Shown piece after piece: positions 1 through 5,604 of a stretch of 7,706 nucleotides of DNA. The stretch comes from an uncultured cyanobacterium. GTDB lineage: Bacteria; Cyanobacteriota; Cyanobacteriia; PCC-6307; Cyanobiaceae. The translations under genes were made by a program, and so were the position numbers. The stretch is taken from positions 1 through 7,706 of the forward strand of contig CAIZOZ010000423.1 of the NCBI GenBank assembly GCA_903934745.1, given 5' to 3'. Numbering within the stretch: the first letter of the stretch is position 1; each line of letters begins with the position of its first letter. The notes below the pieces were generated by a model that did not search any database, was not told the DNA's origin, and saw only the letters and a program-made list of their open reading frames with translations.

Positions 1-41
1 AGTTTTGGGATTTCCTCGAATCCCTTCGGATCCTGTCTAAA

Positions 42-126
42 CGGAGAGGGTGGGATTCGAACCCACGGAAGGTTTCCCTTCAAACGATTTCGAGTCGTTC
101 GCTTTCGACCACTCAGCCACCTCTCC
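42..126 (-). tRNA. tRNA-Ser (anticodon CGA)
   Basis: This tRNA decodes UCG serine codons. Read on the minus strand, the 7-bp acceptor stem pairs GGAGAGG (126-120) with CCTCTCC (49-43), and G at 42 is the discriminator base normal for serine tRNAs. The anticodon stem AACGA/TCGTT encloses the loop CTCGAAA, which places anticodon CGA at 92-90. The long class II variable arm typical of tRNA-Ser is clear: GAAGG-GAAA-CCTTC. The T arm GTGGG-TTCGAAT-CCCAC is canonical. The 3' CCA is not encoded, since TTT follows the discriminator, so it must be added after transcription. The gene lies 77 bp downstream of comEC on the same strand, with a strong hairpin in between. Confidence 0.97.
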
Positions 127-136
127 CAAGGGCTTG

Positions 137-174
137 GCCAGAACCACTGCCAGGGGGATGGCACGGGTTCTGGC
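137..174 (-). terminator. Strong hairpin between comEC and tRNA-Ser, possible terminator or processing site
   Basis: A perfect 9-bp inverted repeat, GCCAGAACC (137-145) with GGTTCTGGC (166-174), is extended by a 2x2 internal loop and a second 4-bp stem, TGCC/GGCA (148-151 with 160-163), closing an 8-nt loop. It lies entirely between the comEC stop codon and the mature 5' end of tRNA-Ser. No U-tract follows it on the minus strand, so it is not a classical intrinsic terminator. It could end or slow comEC transcription, protect the mRNA 3' end, or mark a tRNA precursor processing point. The structure is seen directly; its function is inferred. Confidence 0.5.
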
Positions 175-203
175 GACAAAGCCAGTTCCACTTTACGGAG
201 CCG

Positions 204-2234
204 TCAGCCCCCATAGGCCAATAGCGATCCACTGATCCCGGTGGCTTGCCAGGGAGCCGGTGGGGATTGGCCTGCAGCGGCTGGGCCGCTCCACCAGAGT
301 CTGCGGGGGGGTGGCCCTTGGGCCAACAGCTGGCGCTGATCCTGGGGTCTGGGGCGAAAACCCAGCCACACCGCCTCGGGCCGGGGCCGGCCGCTGTGGC
401 GCCAGGACCACAGCGCCTGTCGATCCGGCAGCAGCAGCCACCGATGCTTGCCCACCCGCAGATGCAATCCATGACTGTCCATCGACAGGGCCTCCACCTC
501 CAGTCCAGGACTGGCCAGCCGTTCGCCGGCTGCCAGCGGGATGCTGCCATCGCCGTAGGCCAGCACCAGCGGGGCAAGGCGCCGCCAGCAGGCGGGCTCG
601 CTTGACGCCACTGGATCCAGCAACAACAACCAGTCAAAGCGGCTCACCCCAAGGCCAGTCGCGAGCTGGCTCACCTGCCGGCAGCTGTAGGGATCGCTGT
701 GATTGCTGATCAAGGCCGCCCGGCCGCGATGGCGAGCGATCAGCAGATCCCGGCCTCCATTCGGGCCGCCCTGGTGCACCAACAGCAGCTGATCGGCCCC
801 GAGCAGCAGGAAATGAATCACCACCACAAGCGTCATGCCGCCAGTCGCCAGCCGCCGCCAGGGTGACGCCAGTCCCGGCAGCAGCAGTCCCAGCAGCGCC
901 AAAGCGAACAGGGCCACCAGCCATGGCAGCGGTCGGCCCAGCTGCCACTGGGCCATGGGCAAGGCGGCGAATCCCTTGGCGATGGACAGCAGCAGTCGCG
1001 CCACGGGATCCACCGGCAGCAACACAACTGGCAGGAGGCCAGGCAGCAGCACCGCCACCAGGGCCAGGGCCATGGCCGCCAGGGTGAGGGGCGTCAGCAG
1101 TGGAGCGGCCGCCAGGTTGGCCGGCACCGCATAGGCCGGCACCACGCCGAAATGGAGCAGCTGCAGCGGTAAGGTCCAGATCGTGGCGGCCAGCGGCACA
1201 GCCAGTGCTGCAGCCAGTGGCGCCGCCCAGCCGCCTTGCAGCCCTTCGCTGCCGGCCGGCAGCCATCCCCTGATTCGCTGTTCCAGCGGTGTCGCGGACA
1301 CCAATAGCCCGGCGGTGGCCGCCACCGACAACTGGAAGCCCACATCAGCGAGCCAGAGCCGGTTCCAGGCCAGCATCGCCACCACCACGGCCGCCAGCAG
1401 CCCCAGGGGTCGGGTGCGCCGGCCGAACTCCATGGCCACCAGGGCCGCACCGCCCATCAGTACGGCGCGCACCACGGAGCCTTGGGCTCCTGCCAACAGC
1501 AGAAACAGCAGCATCGCCCCACCTGCCAACAGCAGGCGCAAACTGCGTCCCAGCGGCCGGGTCATGGCGGTGACCAGCCCCAACAACACGGTGAGATGGA
1601 AACCAGACGCGGCCAACGCATGGGAGAGCCCGGAGGCCCGGAAGTCCTGGCGCAGTTCCAGCGGCAAGGGCACCACCGCACTGCCCAGCACCAGGGCCGC
1701 CAGCAGCCCTCCACGCTCTGGCCCGGCGGCCTGGATCAACCGGGCAGCGATGCTCCGGCGCAGATCCACCACCGGGGTGGGCGGTCGCTTCAGCACCTGG
1801 AAATGCTCCACCTTCAGGCGGCTCCAGCTCTGCTGGCGGGCCAGCCGTTCCGCCGGACCCGCCAGCAGGGGATGGGGGGCGGGCGTCGGCCGGCGCAGGT
1901 TGCCGGTCACGCGCAACAACCAGCCCTGGCGCAGGCTGGGGCAGGGTTCGAAATGGAGCTCGGTGCGGCCGCCGGCCGTTGCCAGCAGCACCCGACAGGC
2001 CGGCGCCGGTGCCGCTGGAGCCGCCGCCGTCTGGGGCAGCAGCACCGGCCTTGGATCCTCCAGCAAGGTGCCACGCAAGATCGCGGCGACAGGACCATCC
2101 CCCACGCCCAGCAAGCGCACTGGGTCGTAGGGCCCAGGTGTGATCGGGCGCAACAGGCTGGCGAGGAACAGGCCAGCCAGCAGCATGCCCAGCCCCGCCT
2201 TGACCAGCCGACGCCTCGGTTCAGCGGACTGCAT
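204..2234 (-). CDS. comEC: ComEC/Rec2-type DNA uptake channel with degenerate beta-lactamase-like domain
   Basis: ComEC is the inner-membrane channel that carries single-stranded DNA into the cytoplasm during natural transformation. This 676-residue protein has one N-terminal membrane segment (about 12-30), a soluble OB-like DUF4131 region (about 36-150), and then the Competence domain with roughly ten hydrophobic helices (about 175-485). The family signature is plain: SGLSHALAASGFHLTVLLG at 201-219. The C-terminal part (about 485-676) sits where other ComEC proteins have a metallo-beta-lactamase-like domain, and its layout can be followed (GLGVSRFDWLLLLD at 527-540). The HxHxDH-type metal ligands are absent, however: LDPVASSE stands where THPDADH is expected. 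The ATG at 2234 is fixed as the most upstream start by an in-frame TGA immediately before it. AGGTGA directly abuts the ATG, too close for a normal Shine-Dalgarno site. A small upstream frame overlaps the start by 14 nt, which would allow translational coupling. Confidence 0.93.
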   Translation of the reverse strand: MQSAEPRRRLVKAGLGMLLAGLFLASLLRPITPGPYDPVRLLGVGDGPVAAILRGTLLEDPRPVLLPQTAAAPAAPAPACRVLLATAGGRTELHFEPCPSLRQGWLLRVTGNLRRPTPAPHPLLAGPAERLARQQSWSRLKVEHFQVLKRPPTPVVDLRRSIAARLIQAAGPERGGLLAALVLGSAVVPLPLELRQDFRASGLSHALAASGFHLTVLLGLVTAMTRPLGRSLRLLLAGGAMLLFLLLAGAQGSVVRAVLMGGAALVAMEFGRRTRPLGLLAAVVVAMLAWNRLWLADVGFQLSVAATAGLLVSATPLEQRIRGWLPAGSEGLQGGWAAPLAAALAVPLAATIWTLPLQLLHFGVVPAYAVPANLAAAPLLTPLTLAAMALALVAVLLPGLLPVVLLPVDPVARLLLSIAKGFAALPMAQWQLGRPLPWLVALFALALLGLLLPGLASPWRRLATGGMTLVVVIHFLLLGADQLLLVHQGGPNGGRDLLIARHRGRAALISNHSDPYSCRQVSQLATGLGVSRFDWLLLLDPVASSEPACWRRLAPLVLAYGDGSIPLAAGERLASPGLEVEALSMDSHGLHLRVGKHRWLLLPDRQALWSWRHSGRPRPEAVWLGFRPRPQDQRQLLAQGPPPRRLWWSGPAAAGQSPPAPWQATGISGSLLAYGG

Positions 2235-2535
2235 TCACCTGAGAATCGATACCCGCTAAGGATTCCCAGGCCCATCCTGCGGCGATCGCGGATCCGGGAT
2301 CCGGGATCCAGGGCCCCAGCCCAGCGGTCGGTCGGGGCCGGCTCAAACGCACAGGCAGGCTGCCGATGCGCCTTCTCGAGCGGCAAACCGTCTCCTCCTG
2401 AGCAGACTGCCAGCAAACCAGGGCCTGGCCCTGGCTGAGATCCCCGGCCTGTGCAGCTCCTGTCCCTGCAGAAGGGAGCCGGTGCCGAACAGCGGCCATG
2501 GCCAGTTGCTGCGACCTGATGGTCAGCGCCGACAT
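2221..2535 (-). CDS. Small hypothetical protein overlapping comEC start
   Basis: I do not recognise this 104-residue frame. It starts at an ATG that shares one base with the stop of the preceding small frame (TGATG) and ends 14 nt inside comEC, an arrangement typical of coupled genes in one transcript. Codon third positions are mostly G or C, as in the neighbouring real genes, but the composition is rich in Arg, Ala, Gln and Ser and shows no clear domain or membrane segment. It contains a triple GGATCC heptanucleotide repeat and a HIP1 octamer. Only a weak AGGTG lies about 12 nt before the start. It could be a real minor gene, the second half of a frameshifted gene together with the upstream frame, or a chance open frame in GC-rich DNA. 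Confidence 0.4.
   Translation of the reverse strand: MSALTIRSQQLAMAAVRHRLPSAGTGAAQAGDLSQGQALVCWQSAQEETVCRSRRRIGSLPVRLSRPRPTAGLGPWIPDPGSAIAAGWAWESLAGIDSQVNAVR
2282..2289. repeat. HIP1 octamer (GCGATCGC)
   Basis: This is an exact copy of the highly iterated palindrome found in many cyanobacterial genomes. It is the only exact copy I noticed in the window, and it sits directly beside the GGATCC repeat. It supports a cyanobacterial origin but is short enough to occur by chance. Confidence 0.7.
2290..2310. repeat. Triple 7-bp tandem repeat (GGATCCG/A)
   Basis: GGATCC occurs three times with an exact 7-bp period (2290, 2297 and 2304). The unit length is not a multiple of three, so gain or loss of one copy would shift the frame of the small open frame that contains it, just upstream of comEC. 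Three copies are few for active slippage. Confidence 0.85.
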
Positions 2536-2723
2536 CAGAACGAAGGCACCTGCAACAGCAGCTCACACAGTTGGCGGCTGGGCAGCGGCTGGCCCAGCAA
2601 CGGCGCCACCAACGTCGCCAGCGGCCGCAGTCGACAGGGCCAGATCAGCCGTTCCGCCAGCCGGCCGGCTTGAAAGCTCCCCAGCAGCAGCACGGCCAGC
2701 AGCAGCCAGGTTCGGCGTTTCAT
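2535..2723 (-). CDS. Small membrane-anchored or secreted hypothetical protein
   Basis: This is a 62-residue frame with a good start: AGGTGA (2735-2730) lies 6 nt before the ATG. The N terminus is a positively charged MKRRT followed by a hydrophobic run (about residues 5-17), which fits a signal peptide or a single membrane anchor. The rest is Leu/Arg/Pro rich with two cysteines (C30, C53). I do not recognise the family. It is the first frame of a compact minus-strand series leading into comEC, and its TGA overlaps the next ATG by one base. Co-expression with a DNA-uptake channel makes an envelope or competence role thinkable, but nothing in the sequence shows one. It may also be the N-terminal half of a gene now split by a frameshift. 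Confidence 0.5.
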   Translation of the reverse strand: MKRRTWLLLAVLLLGSFQAGRLAERLIWPCRLRPLATLVAPLLGQPLPSRQLCELLLQVPSF

Positions 2724-2729
2724 GGCAAC

Positions 2730-2735
2730 TCACCT
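2730..2735 (-). promoter_or_regulatory. Ribosome binding site of the first small frame upstream of comEC
   Basis: AGGTGA lies 6 nt before the ATG at 2723. It is the clearest Shine-Dalgarno match in the comEC cluster, and it supports both that start and the view that this small frame is translated. Confidence 0.55.
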
Positions 2736-3068
2736 GCGGCAACAGATCAGCCAGTCTGACGCCAAGCAGCAAAAATCTGGTCTCAGCCCTGGCAACAAGA
2801 CATCAGCGGCCACAAGCTTCAGCCGCACAAGATCAAGATTGAGAGTCCTGTTCTGATGGCCAGAGATCTGCGACTGTCGATGGATTTCTCACCTCGTCCT
2901 CGCGCTATTGATTTCCGCAGAATTTAGCATGTTTGTGCTGTCAATTCTCTGGCATGTGCCTGCGACTCTGAATAAAAAGCCAGAAGACTTGCTTCGCTCA
3001 TTGCAGCCATCGGGTCGTCAACAGGCCAGGCAAGGCTTCGCCTCAGAAGCGATCAGGGAGTGCGACAC
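2736..3068. other. Non-coding region between glyQ and the comEC cluster
   Basis: This stretch of about 330 bp is visibly richer in A and T than its surroundings and has no convincing reading frame. Its right part holds the probable glyQ terminator. Its left part must contain the promoter of the comEC cluster if that cluster has its own. The best candidate on the minus strand is a TTGACA (2944-2939) followed by TGCTAAATT (2929-2921). The spacer is only 12 nt, so at most the extended -10-like element could be used. I find no recognisable RNA gene here. Confidence 0.6.
2973..2998 (-). terminator. glyQ: Probable intrinsic terminator downstream of glyQ
   Basis: On the minus strand, AGC-GAAG (2998-2992 region) pairs with CTTC-(TG)-GCT across a 5-nt loop, with a 2-nt bulge, and is followed immediately by a run of five T and then ATT (2978 downward). 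A hairpin ending in a T-tract about 70 bp after the glyQ stop fits rho-independent termination. The stem is short and bulged, so strength is uncertain. Confidence 0.5.
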
Positions 3069-3992
3069 TCAGGACTGAACGGCGAGCGCTTCAGGCTGCG
3101 TCTGCTGCCAACGTACCCGCTGCTGCTCGGTCAACAGTGGGAAGCCGAGGGCCTGCCGTTCTGCCAGCCAGCCTTCGGCCACCTGCTTGGCCAGATGGCG
3201 GATGCGGGCGATCGTGGCCGTGCGCTCGGTCACGGAGATCACGCCGCGGGCTTCCAGGAGATTGAAGGTGTGGCTGCACTTGAGCACAAAATCCAGAGCC
3301 GGTGCTGGCAGCGCCTTGGCGATCAGATCACTGGCCTCCGCCTCGTAGAGCGCAAACAGTTGCTGCAATCGCTCGGGATTGGAGGCTTCGAAGTTGTAAG
3401 TGCACTGTCCCTTTTCAAAGGGCAACCAGATGTCGCCATAGCTGCGCTGGCCGTTCCAGCTAAGATCCCAGATGCTCTCCACATCCTGGAGATACATGGC
3501 GAGGCGTTCCAGTCCATAGGTGATTTCGATCGAGACGGGGCGACAATCGATGCCACCACACTGCTGGAAATAGGTGAATTGGGTGACCTCCATGCCATCA
3601 AGCCATACCTCCCAACCCACACCCCAGGCTCCCAGGGTCGGTGACTCCCAGTTGTCTTCAACAAAGCGGATGTCGTGATCAGCCTGTCGAATGCCCAGGG
3701 CTTCCAGGGAGGCTAGGTAGGTCTCCTGGATGCCATTTGGTGAAGGCTTGATCAGCACCTGATACTGAAAATAATGCTGGGCGCGGTTGGGGTTGTCTCC
3801 GTAGCGGCCATCGGTGGGGCGCCGGCAGGGCTCCGGATAGGCCACAGCCCAGGGCTCCGGCCCAATCGCCCGCAAGACGGTGTGAGGACTCATGGTGCCA
3901 GCCCCTTTCTCGGTGTCGTAGGGCTGCAACACCAGGCAGCCCTGCTCCGCCCAGAACCGATTGAGGCTGCTGATGATGTCCTGAAAAAGCAC
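3069..3992 (-). CDS. glyQ: Glycine--tRNA ligase alpha subunit
   Basis: GlyQ is the catalytic alpha subunit of the bacterial alpha2-beta2 glycyl-tRNA synthetase; it activates glycine with ATP and, with GlyS, charges tRNA-Gly in the cytoplasm. The 307-residue protein is full length and strongly typical. It opens with LFQDIISSLNRFWAEQGCL and QPYDTEKGAGTMSPHT, carries the class II motif 2 region around RAQHYFQYQVLIKP (70-82), the DNWESPTLGAWGVGWEVW stretch (113-130), the GMEVTQFTYFQQCGG glycine-pocket region (133-147), and motif 3 around EITYGLERLAMYLQ (156-169). The start is GTG, not ATG, and is preceded by AAGGAG (4008-4003) with a 10-nt spacer. The beta subunit gene glyS is not in the window, as is usual in cyanobacteria where the two genes are separate. 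The gene is transcribed divergently from the 4197-4733 gene, with about 200 bp between them. Confidence 0.98.
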   Translation of the reverse strand: MLFQDIISSLNRFWAEQGCLVLQPYDTEKGAGTMSPHTVLRAIGPEPWAVAYPEPCRRPTDGRYGDNPNRAQHYFQYQVLIKPSPNGIQETYLASLEALGIRQADHDIRFVEDNWESPTLGAWGVGWEVWLDGMEVTQFTYFQQCGGIDCRPVSIEITYGLERLAMYLQDVESIWDLSWNGQRSYGDIWLPFEKGQCTYNFEASNPERLQQLFALYEAEASDLIAKALPAPALDFVLKCSHTFNLLEARGVISVTERTATIARIRHLAKQVAEGWLAERQALGFPLLTEQQRVRWQQTQPEALAVQS

Positions 3993-4002
3993 CTTGGGAT
4001 CA

Positions 4003-4008
4003 CTCCTT
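4003..4008 (-). promoter_or_regulatory. glyQ: Ribosome binding site of glyQ
   Basis: AAGGAG lies 10 nt upstream of the GTG codon at 3992. It decides in favour of this GTG as the start, which also matches where the conserved family sequence begins. Confidence 0.65.
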
Positions 4009-4196
4009 GCTGGAACTGGCGTTTGGGCTTGCGGGCTGTGGGTCCCTGGTTGGTTCCTGAGGCGCCGACCCTGGTGCCACGGCGGTTGGCGGACTTTACC
4101 GGCCCCCCACCTGTTGCCGGGTTCGAAAGCCGTGCTCGAAAGCCTTGGCGGCTTCCGTTGCTACGCCACCATGCCGAGACAGTCGATTCGACGTCC

Positions 4197-4733
4197 GTGG
4201 CCCTCTCCACCCCCTTGCGTTCCGAGCTGCCCACCGGAGCAACGTTGCTGGCCCTGGAGCAGCAGGTGCGCCACGGTGGAACTGGCCTGGGTCCAGCCGA
4301 GTTAGCTGGCTGCTGGCAGCTGGATCAGGTGTGGCCCAAAGGCAGCAGCCGGGCCTCCTCCTTCAGTGGCCTGCTGCTGCGCGGTCTGGGAGCTCGGTTG
4401 GAGATCGAGGCCGCCGGTGATGCCCTGCACCTCAGCAATGCCGTCAAGCTCGGAGCCGTGGAGCTGCGCTTCCGCGGGCCTGGACGGCTGCTGGGCTCCC
4501 GGCCGCTGCTGGAGTTCTGGTTTGAGCGCCTGGAGTTGCGCCTGGCGGGCCGCTTGGTGCTGCAGCGCTCCCTGCCGGCCCCGGCACCACGGCGGATGCC
4601 CTTTTTTGCGTTGATTGCTCGCGACCCGGCGGGTTGGCTGGCGGCTCGCGGGCGCGGCGGTGGTCTGGCGCTGTGGCGTCTACAGAACCCGCAGCAGCTA
4701 ACGGCTACGACAGGAAGGTCAGATCAAAACTGA
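4197..4733 (+). CDS. Conserved hypothetical protein, possibly PAP/fibrillin-like
   Basis: From the GTG at 4197 this is a 178-residue soluble protein. The frame is open much further left, but that part runs antisense through glyQ, so the true start must lie between about 4000 and 4200. I chose GTG 4197 because the protein-like sequence begins there, although no Shine-Dalgarno site precedes it; GTG 4074 is an alternative. The sequence alternates hydrophobic and polar residues, suggesting a beta-rich fold. It has LAGCWQLDQVWPKG (about 37-50), LSNAVKLGAVELRFRGPGRL (about 79-98), SRPLLEFWFERLEL (about 101-114), and near the end MPFFALIA plus GRGGGLALWRL. A leading Leu-rich helix, an L.G.W.L strand and a terminal RG..G..L.. 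strand recall the PAP/fibrillin family of thylakoid and plastoglobule proteins. This is a weak resemblance by eye only. Confidence 0.75.
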   Translation: MALSTPLRSELPTGATLLALEQQVRHGGTGLGPAELAGCWQLDQVWPKGSSRASSFSGLLLRGLGARLEIEAAGDALHLSNAVKLGAVELRFRGPGRLLGSRPLLEFWFERLELRLAGRLVLQRSLPAPAPRRMPFFALIARDPAGWLAARGRGGGLALWRLQNPQQLTATTGRSDQN

Positions 4734-4755
4734 GTCACTGTCGCTCCATTGACTC
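4732..4755 (+). other. Inverted repeat at the end of the fibrillin-like gene
   Basis: GAGTCA (4732-4737) and TGACTC (4750-4755) can form a 6-bp stem with a 12-nt loop, beginning within the stop codon of the plus-strand gene. There is no T-tract. It lies in the 136-bp gap between two convergent genes and may be a weak terminator or chance. Confidence 0.25.
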
Positions 4756-4869
4756 CTCAGACCCCCGGCCCACCGAGCCGCTGGCGAGGCCGTGATTGAT
4801 CGGAGCAGGTCGCGAGCGTTCGCTGCAGTCGTGATCCCAACTCCGCTGCCGGGATGTCTGCCGCGAGGC

Positions 4870-5238
4870 TCACTCCTCTTCATCAGCACCGCCGACAGGA
4901 ACCAGCCGGATTTGTTTTTTGCCAATTTTGATCTCGAACTGATCGCCGGGCTGCAGTCCCAACTGGGCCGTATAGGCACGACCCACCATCAGATTGCCAT
5001 TGAACTGCACCTTGGTGCCATAGCTCAGATGACGACCGGGCCGCTTGGTGCCACGGCTGCTGCTTTCCCCCAGGCTCACGCCTTTGGCTTCCAGCAGCGC
5101 TTCATAAAACGCCGTGAAGTTCAGCCGTTCCGAGCCGTCACTTTTGGTGCTGAAATAGCCTGTGGCGCGTACGAGATCAGACCTGGAAACATCGCCCATG
5201 TCCTTGAGCTTGGCGAGCAGATCCGGACCAGTGAGCAT
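4870..5238 (-). CDS. Cyanobacterial AbrB-like transcription regulator (cyAbrB)
   Basis: This 122-residue protein belongs to the cyAbrB family, DNA-binding regulators found throughout cyanobacteria and linked to carbon/nitrogen balance and general metabolic control. The N-terminal half is the family hallmark: MLTGPDLLAKLKDMGDVS, SDLVRATGYFSTKSDGSERL and NFTAFYEALLEAKG (1-53). A short basic linker (about 58-70) leads to the C-terminal AbrB-type swapped-hairpin DNA-binding region, SYGTKVQFNGNLMVGRAYTA to GKKQIRLVPVG (73-116), and an acidic tail. In this family the AbrB domain sits at the C terminus, as seen here. The frame is open further upstream, but ATG 5238 matches the usual family start; ATG 5268 would add ten unlikely residues. 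No Shine-Dalgarno site is visible. The gene converges with the gene on its left and diverges from the cryptochrome unit on its right, so it could act on the shared upstream region, but nothing seen proves it. Confidence 0.93.
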   Translation of the reverse strand: MLTGPDLLAKLKDMGDVSRSDLVRATGYFSTKSDGSERLNFTAFYEALLEAKGVSLGESSSRGTKRPGRHLSYGTKVQFNGNLMVGRAYTAQLGLQPGDQFEIKIGKKQIRLVPVGGADEEE

Positions 5239-5604
5239 GGTCGTTGAATGAAAAAGTATTAGGGACATGCTAGCAAGTAACCATGACTTATCCCGGTTGA
5301 ATGGATAGGGAATGGGATCCAGGATTGCTGCACTTCTGCGGCGGTTGTCCAATTTTCCAGTGGTGATGGCGATCGAGAGGGGTCTACAGGTACAGCAGCA
5401 GCTCCTCAGCACGGGCGCAGGCGCCGAGCCGCGGGCCCTCGAACTGCTGTCGCCAGGGTCCTGGGCCGATCGCGGCGGGCCGCCTCAGTCCGGTTTCTGG
5501 GCTCCAGCTGATACCAGTCGGCGCTTGCCTGGTTCGGCGCTCACGCGCCTGGGCTGGAGGTGGGGGCTGAACCTGCCAGGCTGGGCCGGCTCCGTGCCGC
5601 CACC
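5239..5604. other. Divergent intergenic region between cyAbrB and the cryptochrome
   Basis: About 365 bp separate the two divergent starts. The part next to abrB (about 5240-5315) is relatively AT rich and probably holds its promoter; TAATAC (5258-5253, minus strand) is a possible -10 but lies close to the ATG. The rest is GC rich. An overlapping plus-strand frame opens at ATG 5312 and runs into cry in a different phase; it has no recognisable content and I treat it as non-coding. In the cry frame the DNA is open back to a TGA at 5509-5511, with a GTG at 5560 that would add 15 residues to the cryptochrome. I see no clear promoter for the plus-strand unit. Confidence 0.5.

Noticed and set aside
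7..24. Hairpin GGGATT/AATCCC downstream of tRNA-Ser as a terminator
   Set aside because: The stem is only 6 bp, and on the minus strand it is followed by AAAACT rather than a T-tract.
1183..2438. Long plus-strand open frames opposite comEC
   Set aside because: They are Arg/Gln/Ser/Pro-rich mirror readings of a GC-rich membrane-protein gene. They show no domains, while the minus strand carries clear ComEC motifs.
2921..2944. TTGACA plus TAAATT as a sigma-70 type promoter for the comEC cluster
   Set aside because: The spacer is only 12 nt, well short of the usual 16-18. It is mentioned only as a possible -10-only element.
3060..3644. 194-codon plus-strand frame opposite glyQ
   Set aside because: It lies almost wholly inside the strongly conserved glyQ on the other strand and has no recognisable content of its own.
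4114..4147. Short direct repeat TCGAAAGCC occurring twice in the glyQ upstream region
   Set aside because: It is two copies of a 9-mer with no further structure, too little to call an operator.
3774..4196. Upstream extension of the fibrillin-like gene to an ATG at 3774
   Set aside because: The extension runs antisense through the 5' part of glyQ and reads as unconserved Arg/Pro/Gly-rich sequence. A start near 4197 is more sensible.
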